Shown one piece after another: positions 47,701 through 59,077 of a stretch of 64,000 nt of DNA. The notes under the pieces are model-generated. The model saw nothing but the letters and a program-made list of their open reading frames with translations, ran no database searches and had not been told where the DNA came from. Positions within the stretch are counted from its first letter, which is position 1, and every line of letters starts with the position of its first letter. The stretch is from Lolium rigidum (Eukaryota > Streptophyta > Magnoliopsida > Poales > Poaceae): contig NW_025900018.1 in NCBI RefSeq assembly GCF_022539505.1, positions 62,001 through 126,000 on the forward strand. Reading direction: 5' to 3'. Made by a program: the position numbers and the translations under genes.

Positions 47701-48363
47701 AAATCTTGTTCTATTGTTATACTTGACATGCCATGTATCCTGCTGCAGATAAGAAGAAGCTTGAGGGAATTCTGACCAGATGTTACTTGCAGAGAGAAGC
47801 CCCGGAATGGAGGTAAATAAAAGGAAGTTGTACTTCCTAGTACGCTTATTCCAATCATTTAATGACAATGATGTGGATTGCAAGTAATAATAGTTCAAGT
47901 CCAGGTACTAGAATTTGTTTCCTGATTATTTTGTCCAACTAATAGTTAAATAGAGCTTTTCAAAATTTCGTTCTTTAGAAAATGCCAGATGCAACAATTA
48001 AATTCAGTTATGTTCCTTCAGCACCAGTTCCTCTCAGAAAACTCCATGTCCAGCTCCTCCGTCTAATGGCATTAGATGTTCTGTAGTTTCAAATGGTCCA
48101 TGACTGCATTCACATGGTCAGTTCTAAAAGCAACCACTTCAGATTTGATATTGGAATCATTTTCCTAGTGAGAATTGGTTATTTTTCTCCAAGATTTTTC
48201 TTCTTGATATATTCACAATTATATTCTCATTGGCAGGTCGGAGTTGGAAGCCATGCTGGAAAAGGGTGTCAAGTTTGAGATTGAGGCATTATCAGCAAGT
48301 TCCATTTCCTTTCTATCACAAGAGTACATCCCCCGGAAGATCAAACTAGGGAGGCATATATAG
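44759..48363 (+). CDS. SPO11-1: SPO11-1, meiotic topoisomerase VI A-like protein
   Basis: Catalyses meiotic double-strand breaks that start recombination. Fifteen coding exons: 44759-44864, 44981-45107, 45205-45281, 45374-45475, 45581-45654, 45871-45887, 46132-46201, 46290-46326, 46659-46706, 46797-46855, 46944-46975, 47063-47168, 47542-47662, 47749-47812, 48237-48363; 1167 nt, 388 aa, frame intact. The winged-helix part has CSKRDIYYMYP with catalytic Tyr130; the Toprim part has VVEKETVFQRL (Glu216) and VDADPYGFDILATYKFGS (Asp268, Asp270). The end KFEIEALSASSISFLSQEYIP is typical of the family. Length is close to rice and Arabidopsis SPO11-1. Exon 6 is only 17 nt and intron 11 uses a GC donor. 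The first acceptor choice (44980/44981) is the least certain joint. Confidence 0.95.
46976..47062 (+). other. SPO11-1: GC-AG intron 11 of SPO11-1
   Basis: The donor reads aag|gcatgtgc and the acceptor ctgcag|att. Only this joint gives the conserved TRRFLRYLVEQL frame; the nearby GT at 46979 shifts the frame. AG|GC is the usual context of the minor GC-AG class. Confidence 0.85.
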
Positions 48364-49012
48364 GATTCCATATACATAATTGTACTTATCTCAGTCTTCT
48401 TTTGCTTTGGTTTTACAGTTGCATGTCTGATCATGTCATGGAACCCTCTTCTAAGCTAACTCACCTCAAGAGTTTTTATACCTTCCATTACTGCATTACT
48501 AATAATAATGTTTTCAGAGTTGTGTTGTGTAGTTTAGTTTAAGCTTATTATGTTGCTGTGATAAGGGCAACCTGTTAGAACTGAACGCCTGAAAAATCTT
48601 CCACTCTGCATGTTCTCTTAGTTCTCCCATGTCACCGTTCATGGAAACAAATTCCTAGATACCTGACAACTCAGTCCTCACTCCTCAAGCATCAAATCTA
48701 AGAAACAGTTGTCCAGTCGAGGTGAAACTTACATTCACACAAGCTAGAGGCTACCATTTGCACACTGGAAGCTGGAAATATTCATGACTACAAAATACTT
48801 CAACAAACTTCATATACACATGTATTTAAGCTTCGCAAAACTTCACCGAAGACAGTTTCTTACACATATTCAGGTGCGTATGACCTTCCGTTATGTTAGA
48901 TGCAGGGGTCCAATACCGTCGTAATTACACTTAGTAGATTACATAATCAATTAAGACATTGCCCTGCCATATAGCTACAAGCTGTAAAGTAAAGTACAAG
49001 CCCATGTGTTTG
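48364..49012. other. tail-to-tail space between SPO11-1 and TPK
   Basis: About 650 bp holding both 3' untranslated regions. No other feature recognised. Confidence 0.6.
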
Positions 49013-50155
49013 TCACTGACCGGATTGTGCCATAGTAAGGTCATACGCGGAGAGCGTGCCAGACTGGTCAACGTCGAGTTTGTTGAACTCCTCTAGAAAA
49101 GAAGATATGTCCTCTTGGTTGATCTTCCCCAGTTCCTTGAGCTTGTACACGACAAATTCAGCAGCACTGCACATATCAAAGTTTAGAAATTGGATCAACA
49201 CTCATTACCTGCAAATTCTTGAATGGATATGATGGAAGAATAATGAAAATGAAGTATTTGCTTACCCCACTCGTTGATCGTTATCCAGATCAGCTGCTTC
49301 AAGATCCATGGTTGTCATCCTCCTTGTGAGAACCCATTTGGCCAGCATTTTCTGCCGTCGCTCAGTGTAAATCTCAGCAAGGTACATGAAGAACAGCGCC
49401 AGGATTATGGTACTTGTGATTATCCAAAATACTGCGAAAGTGCGCCCCAGTTTGGATGAGAAGCTTTTATCCCCATAACCGAGGGTAGTGATTGTGGCAC
49501 AGACACAATAAAAGGAATCCACTAGGCTCAGCTTCTCAATCTTCCACAGAAAAACAGTCCCCACAACAATGGACGTCACAAGAAGCAGAGCAGTTGTGTA
49601 GAATTTGTACTTTGTCTTGTTCATCTCAATTCTTCTGATCATTTTGGCCTCACCTGACTTCATATTCATGTGCAGTGCTTTGTAGAACAACACCTCCTGC
49701 TTCTCAACGAGGTAATCTGCTGCTTTGCTCACAAAGAGAGCAATGACCCCCATGCCGGTGAAGACAAAAGCACTAGCGAGCAGCTTTGTTGCGTCACTGT
49801 TAGGGACAAGGTCTCCATAACCAACCGATGTCATTGTGACAATACAGAAGTAGAGCGCATCAAGCACTCTGTTGGTTCTTTTGCCAGCTATCTGATCCAT
49901 GACAAGGTAAAAGACGACGACACCCACTAGTAGGTAGGCCAATAGGAGGAAACCCACCATTCTGAAGCTCGGCCGCATCTCCTTGAACAACTCCTTGGCT
50001 GGAAGCCATGAGCCATTTTCTCGTGGTTTTTCAGCGGTCTCTGATCTAGGAGCCGACCTGCATCGCCGAAACCGTTTAGCTCCCTCAGACGGCTTTCTTT
50101 GGAGCGCATTGGGGTTATCTGCTAGTAATGCTCGTTGGATATTGCTGTCAGACAT
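49013..50155 (-). CDS. two-pore K+ channel, TPK1/TPKa type
   Basis: Vacuolar-membrane K+-selective leak channel gated by Ca2+. Exons: 50155-49266 and 49166-49013 (1044 nt, 347 aa). Membrane helices at about 66-86, 124-145, 186-205 and 240-262 enclose two pore loops with K+ filters VGYGD (111-115) and LGYGD (225-229). The C-terminus has two EF-hands: DLDNDQRVGAAE (289-300), whose codon 297 is split by the intron, and DVDQSGTLSAYD (328-339) with Asp at position 12. The N-terminus has RCRSAP (31-36), matching the 14-3-3 site of TPK1 proteins with Ser34. The gene is convergent with SPO11-1. From memory the rice counterpart in this order is OsTPKa. Confidence 0.95.
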
Positions 50156-51500
50156 TGGCTTAGACCGGAAAGGTTGCGATCACAATCAAAACCTACAATC
50201 CAGAGAATGACACACATTACGGTTTGACAATTCAGTGAGACAGAAGGAGAAGATTTACAGGCTCACATATTATCAGGTAAAACTAAGGCAAGACGGTGGA
50301 TATACACTGAATTGCATGGAGCGCTGAGAGACTTGTATTCCTCCCAGCCTGTATGAATTACAGATGTCCTAGCCACAAGAATTTCACATCACCATCATCG
50401 TAAGCATTATTTTATTTGATTGCTGGTCAGGGAGAGGCAGGCGAAGTGAATTGGGTCAAAATAAGGGCCGATTCGTTGGGAAGGCAAGTTTATCCTGAAT
50501 TCATGATCCTTTTGACTTTCTGAGCCTTTCGGCAGAAGAATATCCTCTTATCTATTATTGTCACTCTCTTTCTGGACCAAATCGCACTGCCAATAATAGC
50601 TAAGATCAGATCTATGTGAATAACCCAAGATTCAGAGAACGCCACACATTACGGAAAGCGAGATGGAAGCAGAAGATTCAGAGAACGCCACACATTATGG
50701 AACTATGGATACACAGTGAATTAAATGGAAGCACCGAGAGACTGTGTTCCTCCCAGCATGTGTGTGAATTATACGTGCTGGTTGCAGCCAAATTTAAGCA
50801 TGCCTGAAAGAGATAGTATGTCGTTATGAATCCTAGCTCCCATTCTAAGCATTATTTTTTTCGATTGCTTGTGAAGGCGAGGCAGGAAAGGAATTGGGTA
50901 TGGCCAGTTCATAGCAAGGCAAGCTTAATCTGAAATCTGAATTCCTGATCTTTTTGACCTTCTAGGCCTTCAGGAACGCACATCATCTCATCTGTTACGG
51001 TATAACTTACTGTGTCTTTTCGAAAGAAAAAAGATCCTATTGTGTCGCTTTCTTTCTACACCAAGTCGCGCTGCCACGAACAGTTCAGATCAGATCTCTG
51101 CTGCTAGCTTAATTTGGGACCAACAAATAGGATGGAGATGAACATGGAAGTGCCAGAAACCTTGGCATGGACTCCAAGCAAGGATGGACTGTATGAAGGG
51201 AAAGTGCGTCCGGCAGGAAGGGGAAGCATCCCATTCTAGCTCACAACTAACTAGGAGCACCTACTTGTGATGCAGTTACAGAACTCAAGGTAACTGCGGC
51301 AGCTCAGCTCCGGCCATTGAGACGTAGTAGCAAGCAAAGAACAGGAGCAGAGTAACGGGAGCGATCGGGGGAGATTCTTGCTTACCTCCCTCCGGCGAGG
51401 CTGGGCGGCGCTCGGGTATCAGGGCTTTCTTCCTGTTCCCCCTCTTCTTTCTCCTCTCCACGCTGTGCCCATCTCCCTCTGTCGCCTTTTTGTCGGCCCG
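50156..51500 (-). promoter_or_regulatory. TPK 5' leader with a probable 1.2 kb leader intron
   Basis: On the minus strand a donor gggag|gtaag (51386/51385) and an acceptor ttgtag|gtt (50193/50192) would remove 50193-51385 and place the leader intron 37 nt before the ATG. Region 51386-51500 is G/A-rich like a 5' exon. The intron holds a tandem duplication (50200-51100). Inferred from splice signals only. Confidence 0.45.
50200..51100. repeat. tandem duplication of about 430 bp upstream of TPK
   Basis: Copy 1 (about 50200-50615) and copy 2 (about 50630-51100) share ordered blocks: cacacattacgg, gagagactgtgttcctcccagc-like, taagcattattt, gaggcagg, gaattgggt, aaggcaagctta, ttttgac, tcagatcagatct. 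Confidence 0.75.
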
Positions 51501-51880
51501 AGCTGGGAGATGGATGGATACGCACACACGCGCCACGCCGGCCGCGCCGGATTCTACGTGTTGGTGCCGCGTGCGCAGGTTCAAAGCTGGTTGACTATTA
51601 ACTAAATTACGCCGGCGAAGCTTGCGCAGGAGTAGCAAACTGCAACTGGGAATGGGATAGCATCGTTGGCGGTCAGAAATAGAATGATGCGATCTCGATC
51701 CTTCACCTCTCGTTTCCTTAGAATATAAGATCAGATCTGGGTTTTACCTAACCTGGGGATCACGGACGAGGAGCCCCTATCCTTTTGTGATGTTTTTTTT
51801 GGGGAATCCTTTTGTGACGTTAGTTAGGTGTTAGATCGATATATCTAATTGTACTAATTTGATAATTGCCCTATATGGTA

Positions 51881-52113
51881 GTGCTCCCTCCATGTCCTTC
51901 TTAGATTTATCTAGATTTAGATGTATTCCTCCGATTTAAATTGACTCAACTTTATCTACATATATGTATCTAGTCAATAATTATGTCTAGATATCAATAG
52001 ATAAAATTGAGTCAGGTTGGAGGAAGTACTAAACATATTATCTAGTATATAGTATATGAATACATCTAAATTTAGATAAGTCCAAAACAAACGTTTATAG
52101 AATGGAGGGAGCA
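51881..52113. mobile_element. Stowaway MITE carrying a nested MITE
   Basis: Outer ends gtgctccctcc / ggagggagca with TA on both sides (51879-51880, 52114-52115). The interior is interrupted by 51926-52026. Confidence 0.75.
51926..52026. mobile_element. inner Stowaway-like MITE
   Basis: Inverted arms ttcctccgatttaaattgac and its imperfect inverse, followed by TA. It lies inside the outer element, whose arms continue on either side. Confidence 0.65.
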
Positions 52114-52339
52114 TACGTTATGATTGTTAGTATTAAAATTATTTTCTTTACATTGTAGATGTCAAATTTTTTCTTACATGATTTAACTGAATACGGGTCT
52201 GTTGGATTGTCGTTTCAAATATCCAGCATGCCTGTTTTTAGCTAGATCTCCCTAGGTTCGTATATTTAAACCTGTTTTTGGCAAAAATACAGAAAACCAA
52301 GCAGAGCCTACGGGATAATTATGAACAACTACTACCTTC

Positions 52340-54230
52340 AAATAGGCTTTCGCCCCGCTTTATAAATAAAGTCGCAACAGCCGAACCGATACAAGGTAGA
52401 GAGGAGAACCTCTTACAAAACAGATCAAAGATAAAATAAAAAAAGAAAACACAGAAAACCCGAACTTGCCACCGGAAACATTAGCACGAAACCAAGTCGA
52501 GTCGGGACTCCACAACGACCCCCGCAAGAGGGTAACGACGCAGTTTGCCGCCACCGTCGAGACCGCGAGGTCTAAGGTTTTCACCCGGAGCCATACCACG
52601 GGGCAGATACCAACGACGACGCCCCCAAGAGGGTTACGACACCCGCAGGCATCGCCGCCGTTGGTGCCGAGGCGCTGAGTTTTCACCCGGAAGCATCCAC
52701 ACACCGCACCCGAAACTCGCCGCCCTATCCTCAAGTTAGGCTTCCAAAACATGATCTTTTTTTCGATAAAGGGAATATATTAATATCGAGAGATACCAAT
52801 TACACCCAGCCTCTGCAACAACGCACCACCCTAATGGCACTACGGATGCACACAGCCAAAAAAATGAAAAGAAAACTAAGAAACAAAAGTCCCGCTACAG
52901 TATCACAGACCTAACAATAGCAATACATCCACCACCATGACAACACCTGAATTGCAGACTCTCCAAAAAACGACGCCTCCAAGAAGGGAACAGTGCTCCA
53001 ACACCGTCGTCGCCCGATCAAAGATCTTAGGTTTTCACCCCGAAGATAGTCCCCACTCTCAAAACAATGCCTCCACCAAGGGCACCGCCGAGCACAACCG
53101 ATTAAGGCCGGACCTTGGATTTTCACCCGAAAGGTAGGACTCGCGCTTCACATGTGTTGTCGCCCCCACTTTCATACCGTTGTTGTGAAGCCCGGACACC
53201 AAGCAAGCCCCTCAACGGCGCGGAGACTTGAACCTCCCTTAGATAGTCCTCCCTCCGGCCTTCATGAAATTCTCTTCTTCCGACTTTCATCATGGATCTA
53301 TAGTCACTTGATGTCAACACGGAAAAAGAGCTTCGCGCCGCTCCCTCCGGAACCAAACGGTCGGAATAAACGCATGGGTGCGCACGACCGAATACCTCCG
53401 ATCCAGCAAACTCCGGGCAAAGCATCGTTACATTCACCGGCGGAGCCTTCCGAACTCAACCCTCCGGCCGGATCACGAGTCCGAGGCCTCCGTGGGTCCT
53501 CCTCTTCACGCAAGAGAGGCCCTAGGACCGCCGCCTTTATTCAGGCCGGACCCCCACGTCGGCGACCATCCCGGGCTGGCCAACCCAACCCTCCACCGGC
53601 GACACCATCGCCGGCTTCCATGCACCTCCATCTCACCGCCGGCTGGCGATGATAGATCAAAAATCCACCACCACCAACCGCGGGCCGACCCTCTCCGGCG
53701 AAGAAGAGGCCACCTCCTCCGTCAAACCCAAGGCTGCTGGCCCGGGCGCCCTCGTGTCGCGGAAGATGCCCGAGATCGCCTCCACGCACCAACGAGAGGC
53801 GGGGGTGGATGGCATGGCGCAGACCGAGGGTCTGGCCGCCGCCCACCACCAATCCCTGCCGGAGTGCTGCGGGAAGCCGACGAGACCGGTCCGCCAGGGG
53901 ACAGCCGACGGGAGGAGGGCCGCCGCCGCCGTCGCCCATCCCACGCGCGTCTGCTCCGCCAAGCATCGAGGAGGTGGGGATCCAGCCGCCGATCTGCACG
54001 CGGCGACGAGGAAGGGCCCCCACCGCCGCCACGCCCCGAGGGACTTTGCCCCCGGCGGCGCTACCGGCGGCGGTGGCGGCGGAGGGCGGGGTGCGGGAGG
54101 GTTAAGGTTGGGGGCAGAGGGTTGGGGCCCCGAGCGACAAGAGAAGATCCTAGCTAGTATTTGGGTCCGAGCGACAAGAAAACAAAAGTCCGAGCGACAA
54201 GAAAACAAAAGTTACCTCTTTGAATAAGAG
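52340..54230. repeat. unclassified GC-rich repeat(s), no gene
   Basis: The phrase gttttcaccc recurs four times (about 52578, 52679, 53033, 53119). A tttttttcgataaaggga unit at 52756 resembles a degraded unit at about 54525. From 53150 to 54230 open frames overlap on both strands with Pro/Arg/Gly-rich products and no domain, so coding is not supported. The layout recalls non-LTR-derived repeats of grasses, but the class is not established. Confidence 0.45.
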
Positions 54231-54759
54231 ACGATCCAAAACATGATCTAGGAGGATCGAGTTTGGGGCGTGTTGCCTAGACAGATCCGGACTTCGTCGT
54301 ACAGAATGCGTCGGCAGCTTAGAAAAATCCAAAGGAACGAGTCCGGTATAATTTCACTCTCGTGATAACTAACTTGAATGCTGCATGACTCAGACAGCAA
54401 ACGCTAGCAAATTAGGATAAGAGCCCACATATCACTCTCGCCGCCTTACCATCCCCGAGAGCTGCACCATCTCTAGCACTTTCACATTGTTTCCCCGACC
54501 AAGACCTGGATGTATATATGAACTTACTTTTCCAATAAAAAGGATATATTAATATCGTGAATATACTAATTACACCTAATCTCTATAATAACTTAGTGCT
54601 CTAATGGATATACGGAAGTACACAGTCAAAAAGTCGCAATTTTTTTGTTGCGTGTGCGGTGCATACCCACTAATTAGTCATGTTCCACATCTCTTCATAA
54701 ATTATAAACAAAGCAGCGGGGTAACAAGCAAAATAGCCGTGAAAGTATTGGAAAGTGCC

Positions 54760-55100
54760 TTCGGCACATGAGCACCGGTGCTCTGAGTTTCGAAAATCAT
54801 ACTTTTTAGATTGCAAAAAAGTTAAAATTAAATACACATATGTATAAATATTCTGAAGGTATGGTAGAAATTTTGGGAAAAATATGTTGTATTTTGTGCT
54901 ATACAAAAAAGATAAATTTTTGACAAATATATGTCCCTATACACAGCCACAAATTTGTTTTTTTTTCTGTAGCTGAAAATACAACGCAATTTCTACCGAA
55001 ACTTCACGTGAGTATTTGGAACATGTGTATGTATTCATGAAATATATTTGATGATTTTTTGAAACACAAAAGTACATTTTTCAAATGTTTTAAAATTTTG
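54760..55100. mobile_element. possible MITE, AT-rich
   Basis: Starts with ggcacatgagcaccggtgctc, which resembles the ends of the element at 6456, and has an AT-rich non-coding interior. The right end is not clear. Confidence 0.3.
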
Positions 55101-55119
55101 TTTCCTGAAAGCATGCGTT

Positions 55120-55740
55120 GTTTCTACTTTCCAACAAAGCTCATACAATTGTAGCCACCCGAACCGCTACAATTTGAGCTGTTTTCCTCCCAAACCAGCT
55201 GCTGCGCATGTGACAAGCTACGTCCCCTCAAAAATAAAATACAAGCTACTTGGTGTAATAGCAAAATCTACGGCACATTGAGCAATCCCAGCATATATGT
55301 AGCAATTGGACATATAAAACGGAGGTGATCAATGGACTCATAGGCCAAACAAAATAAAAACTTTTTTTATACTGCCCAGCCTCTGTGTAACAAGAATTCC
55401 CTAGTAGCGATGCTTCCGTGAATCACCAAACAATAGCAAATCTTGTCTACACGTATATATGAGCATATATACCAAACAATTTCGCGAAATGTATTGGGTC
55501 GGGCCGCATTTCCATGAATTAGCCTAGCTCTGCCGCTCTTCATGGAGAATAGCAGTGGGATCACAAGGAAATAGAGAGAGCATGCATTATTCCTACTTTT
55601 CCACAAAGTTCATACAATTATAGCCAACCCAACAGCCACAATTTTCGTTGTCTTTCTCCGAGACCAGCTACCAACATATGTGACAAAAGACTTGGTATAG
55701 TATAATTGGCAGTTTGGCACATTGAGCAATCCCAACCAAG
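55120..55740. repeat. direct repeat of about 150 bp
   Basis: 55120-55300 and 55580-55740 share caaagctcatacaatt, gtagccaacc, accagct, atgtgacaa and ggcacattgagcaatccca in the same order, separated by about 280 bp. Confidence 0.65.
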
Positions 55741-56378
55741 GATTTGGATCCCGAACTAAAGGAAAATCCAGAGGGGGCTCAGGATGACCGGTTACCACGG
55801 TAACCAAAAAATCCCAGCTGGTTACCAAGAAAATTCGAAAACCTTATTTCAAATTCAAAAAAATCAGAAAGGTTTATTTAGGTGTTGAACTCAAACTCGA
55901 GACACCCCTTTACTCCACACACACAGAGGCGGGCGATTAGGGTTCCCTGCCTCCCGTAGAGGCCGCCACCGATCTGCCTCACCTCATGTGGCCTTAGGGC
56001 CATGAAAGTGCGGTGGATCCCTGTCCTTGTCGGTTTTTTCTTTGGTTTGTTTAGGGTTTGTGTTCTACTTAAGAAGATGTGGCTGTGGCGACTCTCTGGA
56101 GATGGAATAAAGTACACCCTGTCTAGCCCCCTCCCTGGTGACGCATCTAGCATCGCAGGAGGGCGTGTGGAGGTTTGTCTCTGGCGTATCTCGCTGGATT
56201 TGGTTGTTGTTCCTTCTGATCTGCACTTTTCTTCATCGGTGATGGTTGCTGCTCTCGTGCACCGGTTCTTTGGGGTCTTAGCATGACAATTTCTCGTCTA
56301 TCTACGCCAACAAACTCTACTACGACAAGCTTTTCCCGGCTCCAATACAAAGATAAATGCTCTTCCTCCATTACAAAG
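55741..56378. other. intergenic sequence without recognised gene
   Basis: Contains a short palindromic block ggttaccacggtaacc (55790-55805). No supported gene. Confidence 0.4.
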
Positions 56379-56530
56379 TGTTAGACATACAATATGAACC
56401 GTATGTGGTATAAACTCTGTAATCGTGATTGATCACGACTTCCTTGTAAAGCCTCTAGTTACCTTCTATATATATCTCCGAACGATAATCTCGGATGTAT
56501 CCGAGTAGACCAAATACGTGTTGTTTCACA
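56379..56530 (+). repeat. short copia 5' LTR
   Basis: 152 bp, TG...CA ends, placed exactly before the primer site; unusually short for a copia LTR. Confidence 0.8.
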
Positions 56531-56642
56531 TGGTATCAAGAGCCCACCTCTCTGTTACATCTACCTGATCGCATCTGAAAAACGAAAACCTTCGTCGCCG
56601 CCGTTCATCATCTTCACCGCGGAGATCTGAGCCTACGTCCTC

Positions 56643-57278
56643 ATGGCTTCGACAAGCAGCACCTCCCTCAACCTCAGTGCCCCACCCTCGGAGAAGCTGA
56701 CGCGCTCCAATTACCCTATGTGGCGGGCACAAATTCTGCCCGCAATCCGTGGAGCCCAACTCATCGGTCTCCTGGATGGAACTAACGCCACACCGGCGAA
56801 GACGTTGGTCGTAGCTCCTGCTGATAAAGAGAAGGAATTGACGAAATCGACGATGGTTCCCAATCCCGCCTATGCGACCTGGCTCGCCCGGGATCAAATC
56901 GTGTTGTCCTATATTCTCAATGGTCTCTCCCCTGAGGTCATGACACACATCCTCCGCCTTGAGCAAACTTTCGCCGTTTGGAAGGAAATCGAGTCGATGT
57001 TTGCGTCTGTTAGCCAGTCCAAGATCACGAATCTGTGGGTGGCCATCGCCAACAAAAAGAAGCTCGACAAAACCACCTCTGAATTTCTCTCTGTGATGCA
57101 ACGGATTGCTGATGAACTTGCTGCAGTTGTGCGTCATGTCCCTGAAGATGAGCAAGTCTCCTACATCCTCGCCGGTCTGGGAGCCGACTACAACTCACTG
57201 GTTGCTGCTCTCGGTGTGGTCACCACCACCATATCCCTCAGCGATCTGTATGCCCATATACACGCCTGTGATGAGTGA
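56643..57278 (+). pseudogene. copia gag N-terminal part, truncated
   Basis: 211 codons from MASTSSTSLNLS, with KLTRSNYPMWRAQILPAIRG, LDGTNATPA, ARDQIVLSYILNGLSPEV, AVWKEIESMFASVSQSKI and VPEDEQVSYILAGLGADYNSLVAAL, the UBN2/Retrotran_gag type capsid domain. The frame is uninterrupted but ends at the junction with the inserted gypsy LTR, so the zinc knuckle and pol are missing here. Confidence 0.88.
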
Positions 57279-58969
57279 TGGCGTGTAAGACACACGTCCG
57301 TTGGGAACCCCAAGAGGAAGGTGTGATGCGTACATCAGCAAGTTTTCCCTCAGTAAGAAACCAAGGTTATCGAACCAGTAGGAGTCAAGGAACACGTGAA
57401 AGTTGTTGGTGGCGGAGTGTAGTGCGGCGCAACACCAGGGATTTCGGCGCCAACGTGGAACCTGCACAACACAATCAAAGTACTTTGCCCCAACGTAACA
57501 GTGAGGTTATCAATCTCACCGGCTTGCTGTAAACAAAGGATTAAATGTATAGTGTGGAAGATGATGTTTGTTTGCGAAGAATAGTAAAGAACAGAGTTTG
57601 CAGTAGATTGTATTTCAGATGTAGGACCGGGGTCCACAGTTCACTAGTGGTGTCTCTCCGATAAGATAAATAGCATGTTGGGTGAACAAATTACAGTTGG
57701 GAAATTGACAAATAGAGAGGGCATAACAATGCACATACATATCACGATGACTACTATGAGATTTAATCAGGGCATTACGACAAAGTACATAGACCGCTAT
57801 CCAGCATGCATCTATGCCTAAAAAGTCCACCTTCAGGTTATCATCCGAACACTTCCAGTATTAAGTCGCAGACAACAGACAATTGCATTAAGTATGGTGC
57901 GTAATGTAATCAACACAAATATCCTTAGACAAAGCATTGATGTTTTATCCCTAGTGGCAACAGCACATCCACAACCTTAGAACTTTCTGTCACTGTCCCA
58001 GATTCAATGGAGGCATGAACCCACTATCGAGCATAAATACTCCCTCTTGGAGTCACAAGTATCAACTTGGCCAGAGCCTCTACTAGCAACAGAGAGCATG
58101 CAAGAACATAAACAACACATATATGAGATTGATAATCAACTTGACATAGTATTCCATATTCATCGGATCCCAACAAACACAACATGTAGCATTACAAATA
58201 GATGATCTTGATCATGATAGGCAGCTCACAAGATCTAACATGATAGCACAATGAGGAGAAGACAACCATCTAGCTACTGCTATGGACCCATGGTCCAGGG
58301 GTGAACTACTCACACATCAATCCGGAGGCGATCATGGTGATGAAGAGTCCTCCGGGAGATGATTCCCCTCTCCGGCAGGGTGCCGGAGGCGATCTCCTGA
58401 ATCCCCCGAGATGGGATTAGCGGCGGCGGCGTCTCTGGAAGGTTTTCCGTATCGTGGCTCTCGGTACTGGGGTTTCGCGATGAAGGCTATAAGTAGGCGG
58501 AAGGGCAGAGTCGGAGGGCTGACGAGGGGCCCACACCATAGGGCTGCGCGGGCCCCCCTCTGGCCGCGCAGCCCTATGGTGGCGGCGCCTCGTCGCCCCA
58601 CTTCGTATCCCTTTCGGTCTTCTGGAAGCTTCGTGGAAAAATAAGACCCTGGGCGTTGATTTCGTCCAATTCCGAGAATATTTCCTTTGTAGGATTTCTG
58701 AAAGAGGTATATACATTTTTGGTACCACAACTTGCACTGGATGTGCAGTTTAGTACCACAACTTGCAAAACAAGCATTCGGGGTACCACAATTTGCACCG
58801 AGCGAGCAAATAGGTCCACGACCAATCGGGAGAGGCCATGTGGCATTGTGATTTTTGCAAAAAAGCACCTTTTATATTTTTCTCTCGCAAATGTGGCCTT
58901 GTTGCTTTTTTACATACGGGTCCCACCTGTCACAACATAGAAAAAATTGAAAACAAAGTAGTGCTCGAT

Positions 58970-59024
58970 GAGTTTCAAACTTGCTACCTGGAGCAACCTC
59001 TAAAACAAGGTAGCCACTGAGCCA
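58970..59024 (-). ncRNA. tRNA-like block, left MULE arm
   Basis: Minus strand: tggctcagtggcta (59024-59011) fits the tRNA A box, and aagtttgaaactc (58982-58970) loosely fits a B box. A full cloverleaf was not confirmed. Confidence 0.3.
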
Positions 59025-59077
59025 GACAACACTTCCATGAACACCAGTCGGACTACACTATATATTACTATAATTAC

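Larger units (their letters stand above)
56379..57280 (+). mobile_element. Ty1/copia element, 5' part, with 152 bp LTR
   Basis: LTR 56379-56530 (tgttagacata ... gtttcaca) is followed at once by a primer site tggtatcaagagc (56531-56543, tRNA-iMet type) and then gag. The element is cut at about 57280 by a gypsy LTR; the rest lies outside the window. Confidence 0.85.

Noticed and set aside
53152..54227. Long ORFs (163-259 aa) in five frames
   Set aside because: Mutually overlapping, low-complexity products, no domain; the region carries repeat phrases.
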